DNA of 64,000 bases from Maridesulfovibrio sp050916235 (GTDB lineage Bacteria > Desulfobacterota > Desulfovibrionia > Desulfovibrionales > Desulfovibrionaceae): NCBI RefSeq assembly GCF_050916235.1, contig NZ_CP104854.1:806001-870000 (forward strand), read 5' to 3'. The first letter of the stretch is position 1; each line of letters starts with the position of its first letter. Under the pieces are notes generated by a model. That model saw only the letters and a program-made list of their open reading frames with translations, searched no databases and was not told the origin of the DNA. Of the stretch, positions 55,176 through 64,000 are shown piece by piece. The translations under genes were made by a program, and so were the position numbers.

Positions 55176-56213
55176 TTGGGCAGAAAAATACTGAGTCTGG
55201 ATATCGGCAGCGGCACACAGGATGTTCTTTACTACATTGAAGGGGTGGAAATCGAAAACTGTTTCAAGTTCGTACTGCCCTCTCCTGCGCGGGTGGTAGG
55301 CGGAAAAATCCGCCGCATCACCGGAACTGGTGGTGACATCTACCTGACCGGGAAAAACATGGGTGGAGGATTTGCCCGGGCGGTATTTCCGCACATGGAA
55401 GCCGGAAACAAGGTATACGCCCACCCGCGGTCCGCACTGGCTCTTGGTGATGATCTGAAGCGACTGGAAAGCAAAGGGATCATCCTGAGCGAATCACTGC
55501 CTGCCGGATGCACCCCGGTACACCTCTGTGATTTCGATGCCGGATGGTGGCAGTGCTTCCTTGCTGCTGCGGGACTTGAATATCCTGATCTTGTAACGGC
55601 ATCAGTTCAGGACCACGGCTACCATCCAGGAAAGAGCAACCGCATCGGCCGGTTCAACCTCTGGAAAAGGTTGCTGATTGACCATGACGGAAGGCCGGAG
55701 AGCCTCCTCTTTGACACGGTTCCGGAAGAATTCACCCGGATGGCTGAGCTTCAGGATTCGATAGGTGGGGGACCGGTTTCGGATACCGGAGCTGCTGCGG
55801 TGCTGGGATGCCTTTTCGTTGACAAGATACTGGAACACAGCCACCGCGAAGGCATCTGCCTGATTAATGTCGGCAACAGCCACACTATCGCATTCCTGCT
55901 CTACAAAGGAGCTGTCTTCGGTGTGTATGAACACCACACCGGCAACATGACCCCCGAAAAACTCTGGGCTGATACCCTGTTGTTCCGCTCCGGAAAACTC
56001 GACTTCCAGACTGTTTTCGATGACTGGGGACATGGCTGCATGACCCTGGAACTGCCCGAAGGGGCAAACGGATTTACCCCGACTTATGTGATGGGCCCCA
56101 AAAGATCACTGCTGCAAGGCTTTCCGGTCGAATTTCCCTCTCCGGGCGGAGACATGATGCTGGCCGGATGCTTCGGTCTGATAAAGGGACTCCAACTCCA
56201 AGGAAGGGTGTGA
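55176..56213 (+). CDS. DUF1786 family protein (actin-like ATPase fold)
   Basis: 345 residues. LSLDIGSGTQDVLYY at the N-terminus, a phosphate-1-like loop, GKNMGGGFARA and LINVGNSHTIAFLL are shared with DUF1786 proteins, often listed as pyruvate-formate-lyase-activation-related without biochemical proof. The TTG at 55176 is the preferred start because the domain begins there and GGAG lies 9 bases upstream; the open frame to 55110 also starts with TTG but is not conserved-looking. Function not known. Confidence 0.75.
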   Translation: MGRKILSLDIGSGTQDVLYYIEGVEIENCFKFVLPSPARVVGGKIRRITGTGGDIYLTGKNMGGGFARAVFPHMEAGNKVYAHPRSALALGDDLKRLESKGIILSESLPAGCTPVHLCDFDAGWWQCFLAAAGLEYPDLVTASVQDHGYHPGKSNRIGRFNLWKRLLIDHDGRPESLLFDTVPEEFTRMAELQDSIGGGPVSDTGAAAVLGCLFVDKILEHSHREGICLINVGNSHTIAFLLYKGAVFGVYEHHTGNMTPEKLWADTLLFRSGKLDFQTVFDDWGHGCMTLELPEGANGFTPTYVMGPKRSLLQGFPVEFPSPGGDMMLAGCFGLIKGLQLQGRV

Positions 56214-56344
56214 TCACTATTGTAATCAATATTTTTAACTGTGGTCTTGCTCTGCTTGGCTATTAGAGCTATTGGTGTATTTATAAAGTATTATTTTAAC
56301 CTATGACATATTCGATGAAAAACCATTCCGTACCCTAACAACCT

Positions 56345-58501
56345 ATGCTGCGTACCACACTGTTTGTAATTCTGGCCACGCTGGTCGGATACACTGATGC
56401 CCTTGCACAGGGCTGGCTTTCCAATACCCTGACTGAACTCGGTTCAGGGAACCTGGACCGTATCCTTGTGATCGGTGCCGGAATTATTATTTCAGTGCTG
56501 CTTGCTTTCATCGCCTTTCTGTATCTCAACATCGACAAAAGGAAAAAAGTTGAGACAGAGCTTCAGCGCGAAAGGGATCTCATGGGCAGCATCATGGAAA
56601 CCAGCCCCATGGGCATCCTTGTCATGGACAGCGACGGGCGGATCATCTTTGCCAATGATCAGGCTGCAAGGGTGCATGGAGTTACCAGAAACGATATAAT
56701 TGGAAAGCAGCATAATGACCCGGTATGGAAAATAAGCTCTCACGATGGGACTCCTTTTCCAGAGGAAAGGCTTGCTTTCAACAGGGTAATGAAGATCAGG
56801 AACGCCGTCCTTGATATACGGCATGCCATTCACTGGGCCGACGGACGCAGGGTTCTGCTCTCCATCAACGCCTCCCCTCTCTTCGCCAGCGGCGGAAAAA
56901 TCAATAAGGTTGTTGCTACGGTCGAAGACATAACAACAAGAAAAAAGGTCGAAGAAGCGCTCAAGGAAAGTGCCTACCGTTTCCGGTCGCTGGTAAAGAC
57001 AGCGGAAAGTGTAATCATACTGCTCTCCCCGGATAAAAAAATACTTGAGTTCAACCGCATGGCGGAGGAGCTTTTCGGCCGGACCCGCCATGAGGTGCTG
57101 GGGCGCAACTATTTTGAACTATTCGTGCCAGAAAGGCTCTGGGGGGAAAGTTCGCGGCAGTTTGCCTCGGTGCTTTCCGGGACCCCTCTCCGACTGCAGG
57201 AAAACTTCGTCATGGTCAGCAACGGAGAAGAAAGGCTGATGCAGTGGTCGTACTCAAGACTGCTGGATGCCAAGGGAGATGCACTAGGAGTACTGTCAGT
57301 AGGACAGGATATAACCGAGCGCAAGCGCGGTGAGGTTGAGCTCTGCGAAGCAAGAGATGCAGCAGAGGAAGCCAGTCGGGCCAAGAGTGAATTTCTGGCT
57401 AACATGAGCCATGAAATCCGGACTCCAATCAGCGCCATCATCGGTATGAGCGAGATGACCCTGAACACGAACCTTACCAGAGAACAAAAAGGTTATCTGG
57501 TTACCGTAAAAAAAGCAGCGGAATCATTGCTGCACATCATCAACGACATTCTGGATATTTCCAAGATCGAAGCCCGCAAAATGGAGCTGCGCCCCGAGGA
57601 CTTCAATCTCTACGATATGCTCGACAAACAGATTTCAGTACTCAGGGTTCAGGCTGAGGAAAAAGGCATCGAACTGCGGGCCAGCATCAGCGACCATGTC
57701 TCACGCTGCTACCATGGAGACGAATACCGTCTGGGACAGATTATCATCAACCTCGTGGGCAATGCCATCAAGTTCACGGAAAAAGGGTATGTGGAGATTT
57801 CTGTCGACCATGTTGGCAGCTACGAGGAAGGCGCGGTTCTGGAATTCCGGGTCAAGGATACCGGGATAGGCATTTCGGAGGACAAGGCCGGCAAGCTGTT
57901 TGAAAGCTTTGTGCAGCTTAATGCAGGGTATTCCAAACGGCACCCCGGCAGTGGCTTGGGGCTGGCCATTTCCCGACAGCTGGTGGAAATGATGGGCGGC
58001 AGGATATCCTTCACCAGTCGTGAAGGTTGGGGAACTGAATTCAAATTCACTGTAAAACTGAAATCAAGTGATGGCGAATGTCTGGAAACCCCTGCCGATG
58101 AGCATCTCGGTATTGCCAAACCCAAAAAGATCGGAGCCAGAATTCTTCTCGCCGAAGACAACGCTACCAATCAGGTCTACATTTCCCATTTCCTTACCGA
58201 GGAAGGCTTTACCGTGGAAACAGCCTGTAACGGCATTGAAACAATTGAACTTCTTGAAAACGAAGGTCCGTTCGATGTCATCCTTATGGACGTCCAGATG
58301 CCGGAGATGGACGGCCTGCAGGCAACTCAAAAGATCAGAGAATCAGGTAACGACATTCCCATAGTGGCCCTTACTGCTTACGCCATGGAAGGGGACCGGG
58401 AAAAATTCCTGAGCAGCGGAATGGATGCCTATTCGTCCAAACCGGTCAAAATTGATGAACTCGTCCAGATCATAGGCAAACTGCTTCGCAACAAGCAATA
58501 A
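56345..58501 (+). CDS. Hybrid histidine kinase: membrane anchor, two PAS, HisKA, HATPase, receiver
   Basis: 718 residues. A signal-like hydrophobic N-terminus and a second helix (~39-61) leave almost no periplasmic loop, so sensing is probably by the two PAS domains (~75-200 and ~210-330). HisKA has His356 in MSHEIRTPISAI; HATPase has DTGIGIS and GSGLGLAIS; the C-terminal receiver has phospho-Asp649 in MDVQMPEMDG and SKPV. The layout is like BarA/TorS-type kinases but without the HPt, so the HPt at 7713 could serve it. Confidence 0.9.
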   Translation: MLRTTLFVILATLVGYTDALAQGWLSNTLTELGSGNLDRILVIGAGIIISVLLAFIAFLYLNIDKRKKVETELQRERDLMGSIMETSPMGILVMDSDGRIIFANDQAARVHGVTRNDIIGKQHNDPVWKISSHDGTPFPEERLAFNRVMKIRNAVLDIRHAIHWADGRRVLLSINASPLFASGGKINKVVATVEDITTRKKVEEALKESAYRFRSLVKTAESVIILLSPDKKILEFNRMAEELFGRTRHEVLGRNYFELFVPERLWGESSRQFASVLSGTPLRLQENFVMVSNGEERLMQWSYSRLLDAKGDALGVLSVGQDITERKRGEVELCEARDAAEEASRAKSEFLANMSHEIRTPISAIIGMSEMTLNTNLTREQKGYLVTVKKAAESLLHIINDILDISKIEARKMELRPEDFNLYDMLDKQISVLRVQAEEKGIELRASISDHVSRCYHGDEYRLGQIIINLVGNAIKFTEKGYVEISVDHVGSYEEGAVLEFRVKDTGIGISEDKAGKLFESFVQLNAGYSKRHPGSGLGLAISRQLVEMMGGRISFTSREGWGTEFKFTVKLKSSDGECLETPADEHLGIAKPKKIGARILLAEDNATNQVYISHFLTEEGFTVETACNGIETIELLENEGPFDVILMDVQMPEMDGLQATQKIRESGNDIPIVALTAYAMEGDREKFLSSGMDAYSSKPVKIDELVQIIGKLLRNKQ

Positions 58502-58532
58502 AAGCCGCAGTGACGTGCACCGCGGCTTTTGA
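58501..58532 (+). terminator. Terminator after the hybrid kinase
   Basis: AAAGCCGC pairs with GCGGCTTT around a partly paired loop (AGTGACGTGCACC), followed by TTTT. Confidence 0.65.
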
Positions 58533-58620
58533 TAGTCAATCGCAGACCTTAAACGACAGTGGACTGGACGCGAACAGAATCAAATCCGCACCAACTCAAT
58601 TTGCCGTTCTCGGTGCCCCT

Positions 58621-59037
58621 TTAAGCGTCAGCCTTCTTTTCCGTCTTACCTACAAGATCCTTATGCAGAATTCCGGCTATCTGCTCCTTGAAATCCATCA
58701 GTTCCTTGCCGTTGATCCCTGCGAGAATGTCTTCAGCAGACTTGATCTCGTCAAAGCCCTTTGCAAGCGAGCACACCAGATGAATCCCCACTTTACGACC
58801 TTCTAAATCAACAAGTCCCAGTATATTGGATTTCTTTACCTTCTTGCGCACAGACTGGGGCAGATGCGGAATCTGCAGCAACATCTCGCGGGGGTAAAAA
58901 AGATATCCGAATGCAAAATGCTCTGCCTTCAATGCATCGTTCTGAAAACCTGAGTTCAAGTCCAGACCGCTGCCTTTTGCAGACTCCAGCATCTGCATTA
59001 TATCTGATGCAATACTTTCAGCATAACTATTATCCAT
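58621..59037 (-). CDS. Conserved-looking small protein, unknown function
   Basis: 138 residues, no signal or membrane segment, mostly helical (SYAESIASDIMQMLESA, PHLPQSVRKKVKK, KELMDFKEQIAGILHK). Two Tyr/Phe-rich segments (FAFGYLFYPREMLL) sit in the middle. The ATG at 59037 has AGGAGG 5 bases upstream. No family recognised. It is single, with a 500-base gene-free stretch upstream. Confidence 0.65.
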   Translation of the reverse strand: MDNSYAESIASDIMQMLESAKGSGLDLNSGFQNDALKAEHFAFGYLFYPREMLLQIPHLPQSVRKKVKKSNILGLVDLEGRKVGIHLVCSLAKGFDEIKSAEDILAGINGKELMDFKEQIAGILHKDLVGKTEKKADA

Positions 59038-59551
59038 AACTTCCTCCTGTAAAGAACCAAGCTGTCCCAAATGCCCCATCGGGCTGAAATTTGGTGTACA
59101 GAGCGTCCAACGAGCCAGCCACTTGCCCATGGCAAAAACACTTTTTGCTCTGGTAAGCCACGCAAACAGGGTGTATCTGAGATCGGCTTTTTTTGTTATT
59201 GTATAAAACAGGTCATTTCCGGGCCATAACAGCACGCCTGACCAATTTCTATACCGGAAAGTGAATCAACCATCTGCCGGGTGCTGATGTCAAGCAGAGG
59301 ATACTGCCTAACCGGACTTCAGCAGAGATAACCGGAGCTATCTGGTGCTGAAGAGCTGAAACGCACTTCATCCTGCTTCCGGTTGATCATTGAGAACGTC
59401 TGATAACGAATCCGGAACTTTTCACATTACGTTCCACTTTAATGCCTAAATTCAATTCGGCAAGTACCGTACATAATTTCGCATAACGATTCGCACTGTC
59501 ACCTTCAACCGCCCTACCCCACTCATGAGCGGACTTAATTTCAGGATACTT
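59038..59551. other. Largely gene-free stretch with one doubtful 60-residue frame
   Basis: About 510 bases. The upstream part is the leader of the gene at 58621. On the minus strand 59387-59569 encodes a 60-residue frame with AT-richer codons, ending FVIRRSQ, that starts inside the yjbQ coding region and has no ribosome site. It could be a small gene or a relic. Confidence 0.35.
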
Positions 59552-59968
59552 ATGAAATCTTACAGACATGAACTGTGGTTTGAGGTGCCAGGCCGCCGCG
59601 CCTTCATCAACATTACCCCGAATGTGGAGGAATGCCTGGCCCGGTCAGGAGTCAGGGAAGGCCTGTGCCTTGTCAACGCCATGCACATCACTGCCAGCGT
59701 ATTCATAAATGACGATGAATCAGGGTTGCACCACGACTATGACGTCTGGCTGGAGAAACTTGCCCCGCACGAACCCGTAAGCCAGTACCGGCATAACGGA
59801 TATGAAGACAACGCCGATGCCCATATGAAAAGGCAGGTCATGGGTCGCGAGGTGGTAGTGGCTATTACCGAAGGCAAGCTGGACTTCGGAACAGGGGAAC
59901 AGATATTTTACGGCGAATTCGACGGTGGCAGGAAAAAGCGCGTACTGGTCAAGATCATCGGCGAATAA
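59552..59968 (+). CDS. yjbQ: YjbQ/UPF0047 family protein
   Basis: 138 residues, the family length. GLCLVNAMHITASVFINDDE, the DADAHMKRQVMG-like block (NADAHMKRQVMG) with His, and the EGKLDFGTGEQIFYGEFDG end are the UPF0047 signatures; members show weak thiamine-phosphate synthase activity in some bacteria. The start at 59552 has AGGA 6 bases upstream. The gene ends at the hairpin at 59993. Confidence 0.88.
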   Translation: MKSYRHELWFEVPGRRAFINITPNVEECLARSGVREGLCLVNAMHITASVFINDDESGLHHDYDVWLEKLAPHEPVSQYRHNGYEDNADAHMKRQVMGREVVVAITEGKLDFGTGEQIFYGEFDGGRKKRVLVKIIGE

Positions 59969-59992
59969 GACCAGCAATGGAACCTGACAAAA

Positions 59993-60030
59993 GACCGCAA
60001 TATCAAGTAATATTGCGGTCCATTTTTATT
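59993..60030 (+). terminator. Terminator after yjbQ
   Basis: GACCGCAATAT (59993-60003) pairs with ATATTGCGGTC (60010-60020), followed by CATTTTTATT. Confidence 0.85.
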
Positions 60031-60068
60031 CTTCAACCACCTAAGTACTGGATCTTTTGGGTAAACCG

Positions 60069-61421
60069 TTACTTGTAGTCGACAATTTTAAGTGATTCAT
60101 CCTCTGTGTCAGGGACAGCTTCCTCCAGTTCCAAGTCACGCTCTTCCTGTTCCAGCATAAGCTCTTCCGCAGCGGCCGCAGCCAGAGCAAGTTCCTCGCG
60201 CAGCGGTCTGTCCTTAACGAACCACCCTGCACCGAAAACAAGTCCTGCTACCGCCATACCACCCAGAGAGTAGTAAAAGTGGGCGGGGAACTGAATATGC
60301 AGTGAACAGAATGCAGCAGCTCCGCCATGAACAAGCATTACCGGCAAGCCGCTAAGGAGCGACAAAATCCCGCCTCCAGCCCTGCGGACACCAATAAGAT
60401 GCAGCAGGTCGGCAAGAGCGTATGTTCCAAACCAGAAACACAGACCGGCAGAAAGCAGGGATTCAAGTGCATCCTCGCCTGCCCATCCGGAGGCCAGCAA
60501 AAGCGCAACTACCATAGCCAGAAGAACAGCTGCTCCTTTTGTGGAGTGCGCCCTGTAGTCTTCAGCAAGAACAGTTTCAATTCTCTTACCGGCGACCATA
60601 AAGAAGGCCAGCAGTCCGGACACGGTAACAAGCACCACGGTTCCGCCGACAAGATATCTTCCAAGCTCGCCCAACCCCTCTCTCGCCACAAGCAGATGCG
60701 GTACAGTGCTCTCGGCAAGTTTCTCAGCCGGAACAAGCAGCAGTGCAACCCAGCTGAAAACAGCAAACGCTACGAAGCCCAGCAGGACGGATGGTACACA
60801 TCGACCTGCCCTGTTCTCGAAGGCAAGGGGCAGATCAAAACCGACGAAAGCAAAAACGCCAAGGAACAATAGATGCAGCCAGCCTGCAGCGCCTGAGGCA
60901 AGCAGGGTTTCAGGGACATCCATGGGTAAAAGGGCCGGAAGTACTGTGGGGTACCCGGTCCCGAGGTCCGCCGGCTGCGACGACATCACCATCACATAGA
61001 TGAATGCACAGAATGCCAGCGTAAGGCAGATGGTAAAGACATCCATACCGTTCTCATCAGCAATAATGCAACTGACCACAACAAGACCAAGAAGAACGTA
61101 AGATGCACCAAGATTCGGAAACCAGACAAAGAATATTTCATTGACAGCATAGCCGGCAATGCCCAGCCATGACACCGCCATGAGCGTCAGTGTGAACAAG
61201 CGCGCGGCATCCAGAAAGCCGAACACGAAAGTGTCGGCAGGAGTAGCCCGGAAGCGACCCTTTCCAATGGATTCCAGATTTCGTGAAGTGCAGATTGCAG
61301 CGAAAGCCGCCAGTGCAAGAACAGCCAGGAAAGCTGTCCCACCGCTTCCGGCACCATTTCCTACGGCTTCCAGCCCCCTCGGAGACATCATTACTGCTAG
61401 TGAAGTGAATAAACCGCTCAT
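60069..61421 (-). CDS. APC-superfamily-like transporter with long acidic tail
   Basis: 450 residues with about 12 membrane helices. The overall spread of helices and blocks such as FAFVGFDLPLAFENR and GYAVNEIFFVWF resemble amino-acid/polyamine permeases, but no subfamily fits with confidence. A C-terminal tail of ~40 residues is very acidic (EELMLEQEERDLELEE) and probably cytoplasmic. The start at 61421 has GGAGG 7 bases upstream. Substrate unknown. Confidence 0.7.
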   Translation of the reverse strand: MSGLFTSLAVMMSPRGLEAVGNGAGSGGTAFLAVLALAAFAAICTSRNLESIGKGRFRATPADTFVFGFLDAARLFTLTLMAVSWLGIAGYAVNEIFFVWFPNLGASYVLLGLVVVSCIIADENGMDVFTICLTLAFCAFIYVMVMSSQPADLGTGYPTVLPALLPMDVPETLLASGAAGWLHLLFLGVFAFVGFDLPLAFENRAGRCVPSVLLGFVAFAVFSWVALLLVPAEKLAESTVPHLLVAREGLGELGRYLVGGTVVLVTVSGLLAFFMVAGKRIETVLAEDYRAHSTKGAAVLLAMVVALLLASGWAGEDALESLLSAGLCFWFGTYALADLLHLIGVRRAGGGILSLLSGLPVMLVHGGAAAFCSLHIQFPAHFYYSLGGMAVAGLVFGAGWFVKDRPLREELALAAAAAEELMLEQEERDLELEEAVPDTEDESLKIVDYK

Positions 61422-61454
61422 ATACAACCCTCCATTGTACAGGCCGGGATTATG

Positions 61455-61491
61455 AAAAAAACTTCCTGCCCGCTCTGCTGCGGACAGGAAG
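61455..61491 (-). terminator. Terminator after the STAS gene
   Basis: On the minus strand CTTCCTG (61485-61491) pairs with CAGGAAG (61462-61468) plus an inner CCGC/GCGG helix, followed by seven T. Confidence 0.82.
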
Positions 61492-61539
61492 CCATTAATG
61501 CTGCAACAATCCGTGGTTCGGATTCAACGGCAGATTTAC

Positions 61540-61878
61540 CTAGAAAGCGGCAACGCATTCATCCCGTGTTTCATAGATGGGCAGGAAGGATACAAAGCCG
61601 GAAAGGTCGAAAACTTCCCTGATATAATCCTTGAGCTCGCAGAGCATGAGCTTTCCGTCGCCGCCCTTCAGTTCGCGGGCGGCCTTAAGCAGAACACGCA
61701 ATCCGGCACTTGAAATATACTCAAGGTTCTCAAAATCGAGGATGATCCTGCTTTCTCCGCTCTGGATCGAGCCAAGCAGTCTTTCCTCAAAATCATTGGA
61801 TGTATTTGAATCAAGGCGACCTTTGAGTTCAAATGTTATTATCCCTTCATTTTTAATTTCACCAACTTCAAGGCCCAT
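61540..61878 (-). CDS. STAS-domain anti-anti-sigma factor
   Basis: 112 residues, one STAS domain. ITFELKGRLDSNTSNDFEERL and the phosphoserine region ISSAGLRVLLKAA are SpoIIAA/RsbV signatures. In partner switching the unphosphorylated protein binds an anti-sigma kinase and frees its sigma factor or other target. The start at 61878 has GGAGGAG 4 bases upstream. The RsbW-like kinase lies 115 bases upstream on the same strand. Confidence 0.9.
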   Translation of the reverse strand: MGLEVGEIKNEGIITFELKGRLDSNTSNDFEERLLGSIQSGESRIILDFENLEYISSAGLRVLLKAARELKGGDGKLMLCELKDYIREVFDLSGFVSFLPIYETRDECVAAF

Positions 61879-61993
61879 TGTCTCCTCCGTATTCAACCCG
61901 ATTTCATTTACGCATCCACTGTACTTTACATGTGAAGCGTTGATAACATTGTATTTTCACCTGCGGACAATTCATTGCAAAATCAGGATAAAT

Positions 61994-62434
61994 CTATTGA
62001 ATCTTTTTGGTCAACTTCAATTTGTTTTTTCCGTCTTCCCAGATGTATTCAATACTGTCCATCATCTTGCGCATGAAATGAATCCCCAGTCCACCAATCT
62101 TGCGCTCCGTGCAGTCACACTTGATCTCCGGTTCCGCTGTATCCAACGGATTAAAGGGCTTTCCGTCATCTTCAATCTTTACGAGAAGCACATCGCCATC
62201 AAGTTTGAGCAATATGTCAAAACTGTGTGAATCCAGATGACATCCGTAGCTCACAAGGTTGGTGAACAACTCGTCCAGCACAAGGTTCAGCTCAAAAACT
62301 GCCTTGGGGGATATATCATTATCGAACCCGAAAGATTCGACTTTTTCAGCAAGGACTTTCAGCTCGGCAATATCCGACTTCAGTGAAAAAGCTGATACAA
62401 TACCGCCCCCGCCCTGCGGCTCCTGTTTATTCAC
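61994..62434 (-). CDS. RsbW-like anti-sigma kinase (GHKL ATPase)
   Basis: 146 residues. N-box ELNLVLDELFTNLVSYG, G1 box VKIEDDGKPFNPLD and G2 box GGLGIHFMRKMMD mark a GHKL serine kinase of the RsbW/SpoIIAB kind. It should phosphorylate the downstream STAS protein and bind a target (classically a sigma factor). GTG start at 62434 behind TAAGG. No sigma-factor or PP2C phosphatase gene is within the window. Confidence 0.88.
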   Translation of the reverse strand: MNKQEPQGGGGIVSAFSLKSDIAELKVLAEKVESFGFDNDISPKAVFELNLVLDELFTNLVSYGCHLDSHSFDILLKLDGDVLLVKIEDDGKPFNPLDTAEPEIKCDCTERKIGGLGIHFMRKMMDSIEYIWEDGKNKLKLTKKIQ

Positions 62435-62744
62435 CAAAACCTTATCCCCTGTTTTTCTCTATTGTGGACAAAATATGCGAATTAACCACTCTCAAGTTAG
62501 AAAACCCTTGTCCCTGCGTCAACAAAAAGGTAATAAATTTTTGAAACTTAGTTTCACTTTTTAACTATTTGAAATAAATTTTGCCGTTTCTCACATACAA
62601 AGTGAAGTTGCAATCAAGAGAAACAGAAAATTTCACAAAAACAGTCCTGATAACAACAGAAACTGTCTTCTGTATTCAGGCTCTGCTAAAGTAAAAAGGC
62701 AAGGCCTTAGGCTTTCAGATATATTGCACAAAGAGGAGTTATTG
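62435..62744. other. AT-rich divergent promoter region
   Basis: About 310 bases between the RsbW-like gene (minus) and the ABC exporter (plus). It is AT-rich with several TTTTTAACT and AAATTTT runs; promoters for both genes must be here. No gene or hairpin of note. Confidence 0.45.
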
Positions 62745-64000
62745 ATGATCACCAAACGACCACTTACCTACTGGATCAAAACAAGCAATATGAAGCTTCA
62801 GCTTATATTGCTTGTAGTGATCTTCATTACAGTAAGCATCAGGCTGGTGCCACTTGAAATGCAGAAAAAGATCATCAACCAGGCCATTAGTATGCGCAAG
62901 GTTGACCTGCTTTTCATGTATTGTGGTTTCTACATTGCTTCTGTAGTGGCAGCGAGCCTGCTGAAATACCTGATTACGGTCCTGCAGACTTACATCGGGC
63001 AGGAAGCGCTGGCCAAAATGCGTAAGGAACTTTACGCCCACATCCTGACGCTTCCTCTGGGCTACTTCAGAAAAGCCAACCCCGGCATGGTGGTATCCTC
63101 GCTCGTAACCGAGCTGGCACCTGCAGGAGAATACGTCGGGCAGTCAGTAGCCGTCCCGGTCACCAACCTGCTGACCCTGATAGCCTTTGCCGGATACATG
63201 TTCTTCCTCAACCCGATCATGGCCGGGATATCGATAGCCCTCTACCCGTTTGTCATTTATCTGGTTCCCAAGCTCCAGAAAAGATCTAACAAAGCAAACA
63301 AAAAAAGGGTCGACACCACACGATATCTCAGCAGCCACATCAACGAAACCATTTCCGGTATTCACGAAATCCACGGCAATGGCTCTTACCGCATTGAAAA
63401 CCGTAAGTACGGTGCTTACATCGATAAACTTTTCAAGATCAGGATCACCTGGATACTCTACAAGCAGGGTATCAAGGTCCTGAACAGCTTCTTCCAGAAT
63501 CTTGGACCGTTCCTGCTCTTTATCGTCGGTGGTTACCTCGCCATCCAGGGTCGCTTCGACCTTGGTGCGCTGGTGGCATTCCTCTCCGCATATGAAAAGA
63601 TTTACGATCCCTGGAAAGAACTCATGGACTTCTACCAGGTCCATAACGACTCAGCAGTTCGCTACAACAGGGTCATGGAATACTTTGACGCCAAGCCTGA
63701 ATTCGAGCTTGAACCGGTAGGACGCGAACCAGTCAAACTCACCGGGAATATTGATGTCCAGAACCTAGGCTTTACGGTTTCCGGCAATATCAGGCTTCTT
63801 AAGCAGATCAACATGCAGCTAAAACCCGGAGAACAGATGGCTCTTGTCGGATTCTCCGGCAGCGGCAAAAGCACTCTGGCCCAGTGTATTTCCCAGCTAT
63901 ACAAATACACGGGTGGATCGGTGAAAATTGACGGATATGAAGTGGCCGAGCTGACCAAAGCTGACCTTGTCCACAACATGGGGATTGTTGCGCAGTCACC
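62745..64000 (+). CDS. ABC exporter (fused permease and ATPase), cut by the window edge
   Basis: The frame opens at the ATG at 62745 behind AGAGGAG, 6 bases upstream, and is still open at the last base (418 residues visible). It has six membrane helices in the first ~320 residues (for example NLLTLIAFAGYMFFLNPIMAG and GPFLLFIVGGYLAI), then an ATPase domain with Walker A VGFSGSGKST and the start of the Q-loop (GIVAQS). This is the usual half-exporter layout. It resembles lipid or peptide exporters but the substrate is unknown. Confidence 0.92.
   Translation, partial: MITKRPLTYWIKTSNMKLQLILLVVIFITVSIRLVPLEMQKKIINQAISMRKVDLLFMYCGFYIASVVAASLLKYLITVLQTYIGQEALAKMRKELYAHILTLPLGYFRKANPGMVVSSLVTELAPAGEYVGQSVAVPVTNLLTLIAFAGYMFFLNPIMAGISIALYPFVIYLVPKLQKRSNKANKKRVDTTRYLSSHINETISGIHEIHGNGSYRIENRKYGAYIDKLFKIRITWILYKQGIKVLNSFFQNLGPFLLFIVGGYLAIQGRFDLGALVAFLSAYEKIYDPWKELMDFYQVHNDSAVRYNRVMEYFDAKPEFELEPVGREPVKLTGNIDVQNLGFTVSGNIRLLKQINMQLKPGEQMALVGFSGSGKSTLAQCISQLYKYTGGSVKIDGYEVAELTKADLVHNMGIVAQS

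Overview
This window looks like a chromosomal segment from a motile, Gram-negative deltaproteobacterium, most likely a member of the Desulfovibrionales. That is inferred from gene content, not from a marker gene: an HslVU pair with a short propeptide, flagellin and hook genes (the hook gene behind a clear sigma-54 promoter), many multi-domain histidine kinases including one with a CW-type Cys motif, several PilZ proteins, a TtuA/TtuB-like sulfur-transfer pair and large Cache chemoreceptors. Base composition is near balanced, except for an AT-rich stretch in the first ~0.8 kb and in a few intergenic regions. No rRNA, CRISPR array, integrase or insertion sequence was seen. There is one tRNA (Trp).

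Layout. 1-0.8 kb: the end of a formylglycine-generating-enzyme-fold gene and a small lipoprotein, AT-rich and probably accessory. 0.9-3.9 kb: hslVU and a TPR protein. 4-5.7 kb: sigma-54-driven flgE. 5.7-7.5 kb: an ArsR-regulated metal permease operon with a previously hidden 49-residue membrane protein. 7.7-20 kb: a dense signalling island in two divergent arms. The minus arm reads receiver, HD-GYP phosphodiesterase, periplasmic binding protein, hybrid histidine kinase, Zn-ribbon/SLOG protein. The plus arm reads membrane PilZ, binding lipoprotein, histidine kinase, REC-STAS. A stand-alone HPt gene sits at the outer edge. 20-22.2 kb: a sulfur-carrier protein, a TtuA-like tRNA thiolase and a glycosyltransferase fused to a Rossmann-like domain. 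22.5-25 kb: an orphan receiver, tRNA-Trp, an M50 protease and trpS. 25-30 kb: a PilZ protein, pabABC and an aminotransferase. 30-34 kb: an RND pump. 34.4-37.5 kb: icd and a single flagellin. 38-44 kb: a kinase, NagZ, gmhA, a receiver and a LysE exporter. 44-50 kb: two chemoreceptors. 50-51 kb: aroC and aroL. 51-59 kb: a large MscS channel, a lipase-like hydrolase, a DUF1786 protein and a hybrid kinase. 59-64 kb: YjbQ, an APC-like transporter, an RsbW/STAS partner-switch pair and the start of an ABC exporter.

How it works together. Sensing and signalling dominate: four membrane histidine kinases, three stand-alone receivers plus the REC-STAS protein, one HPt protein, two chemoreceptors, one HD-GYP and two PilZ proteins. 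The 8-20 kb island is the best candidate for an undescribed system. It holds two paralogous binding-protein/kinase pairs with no transport permease. One arm carries a predicted c-di-GMP hydrolase and the other a predicted c-di-GMP receptor, which suggests a self-contained ligand-to-c-di-GMP circuit. Chorismate metabolism (aroL-aroC, pabABC) and cell-envelope functions (gmhA, NagZ, RND pump, MscS) make up most of the housekeeping remainder.
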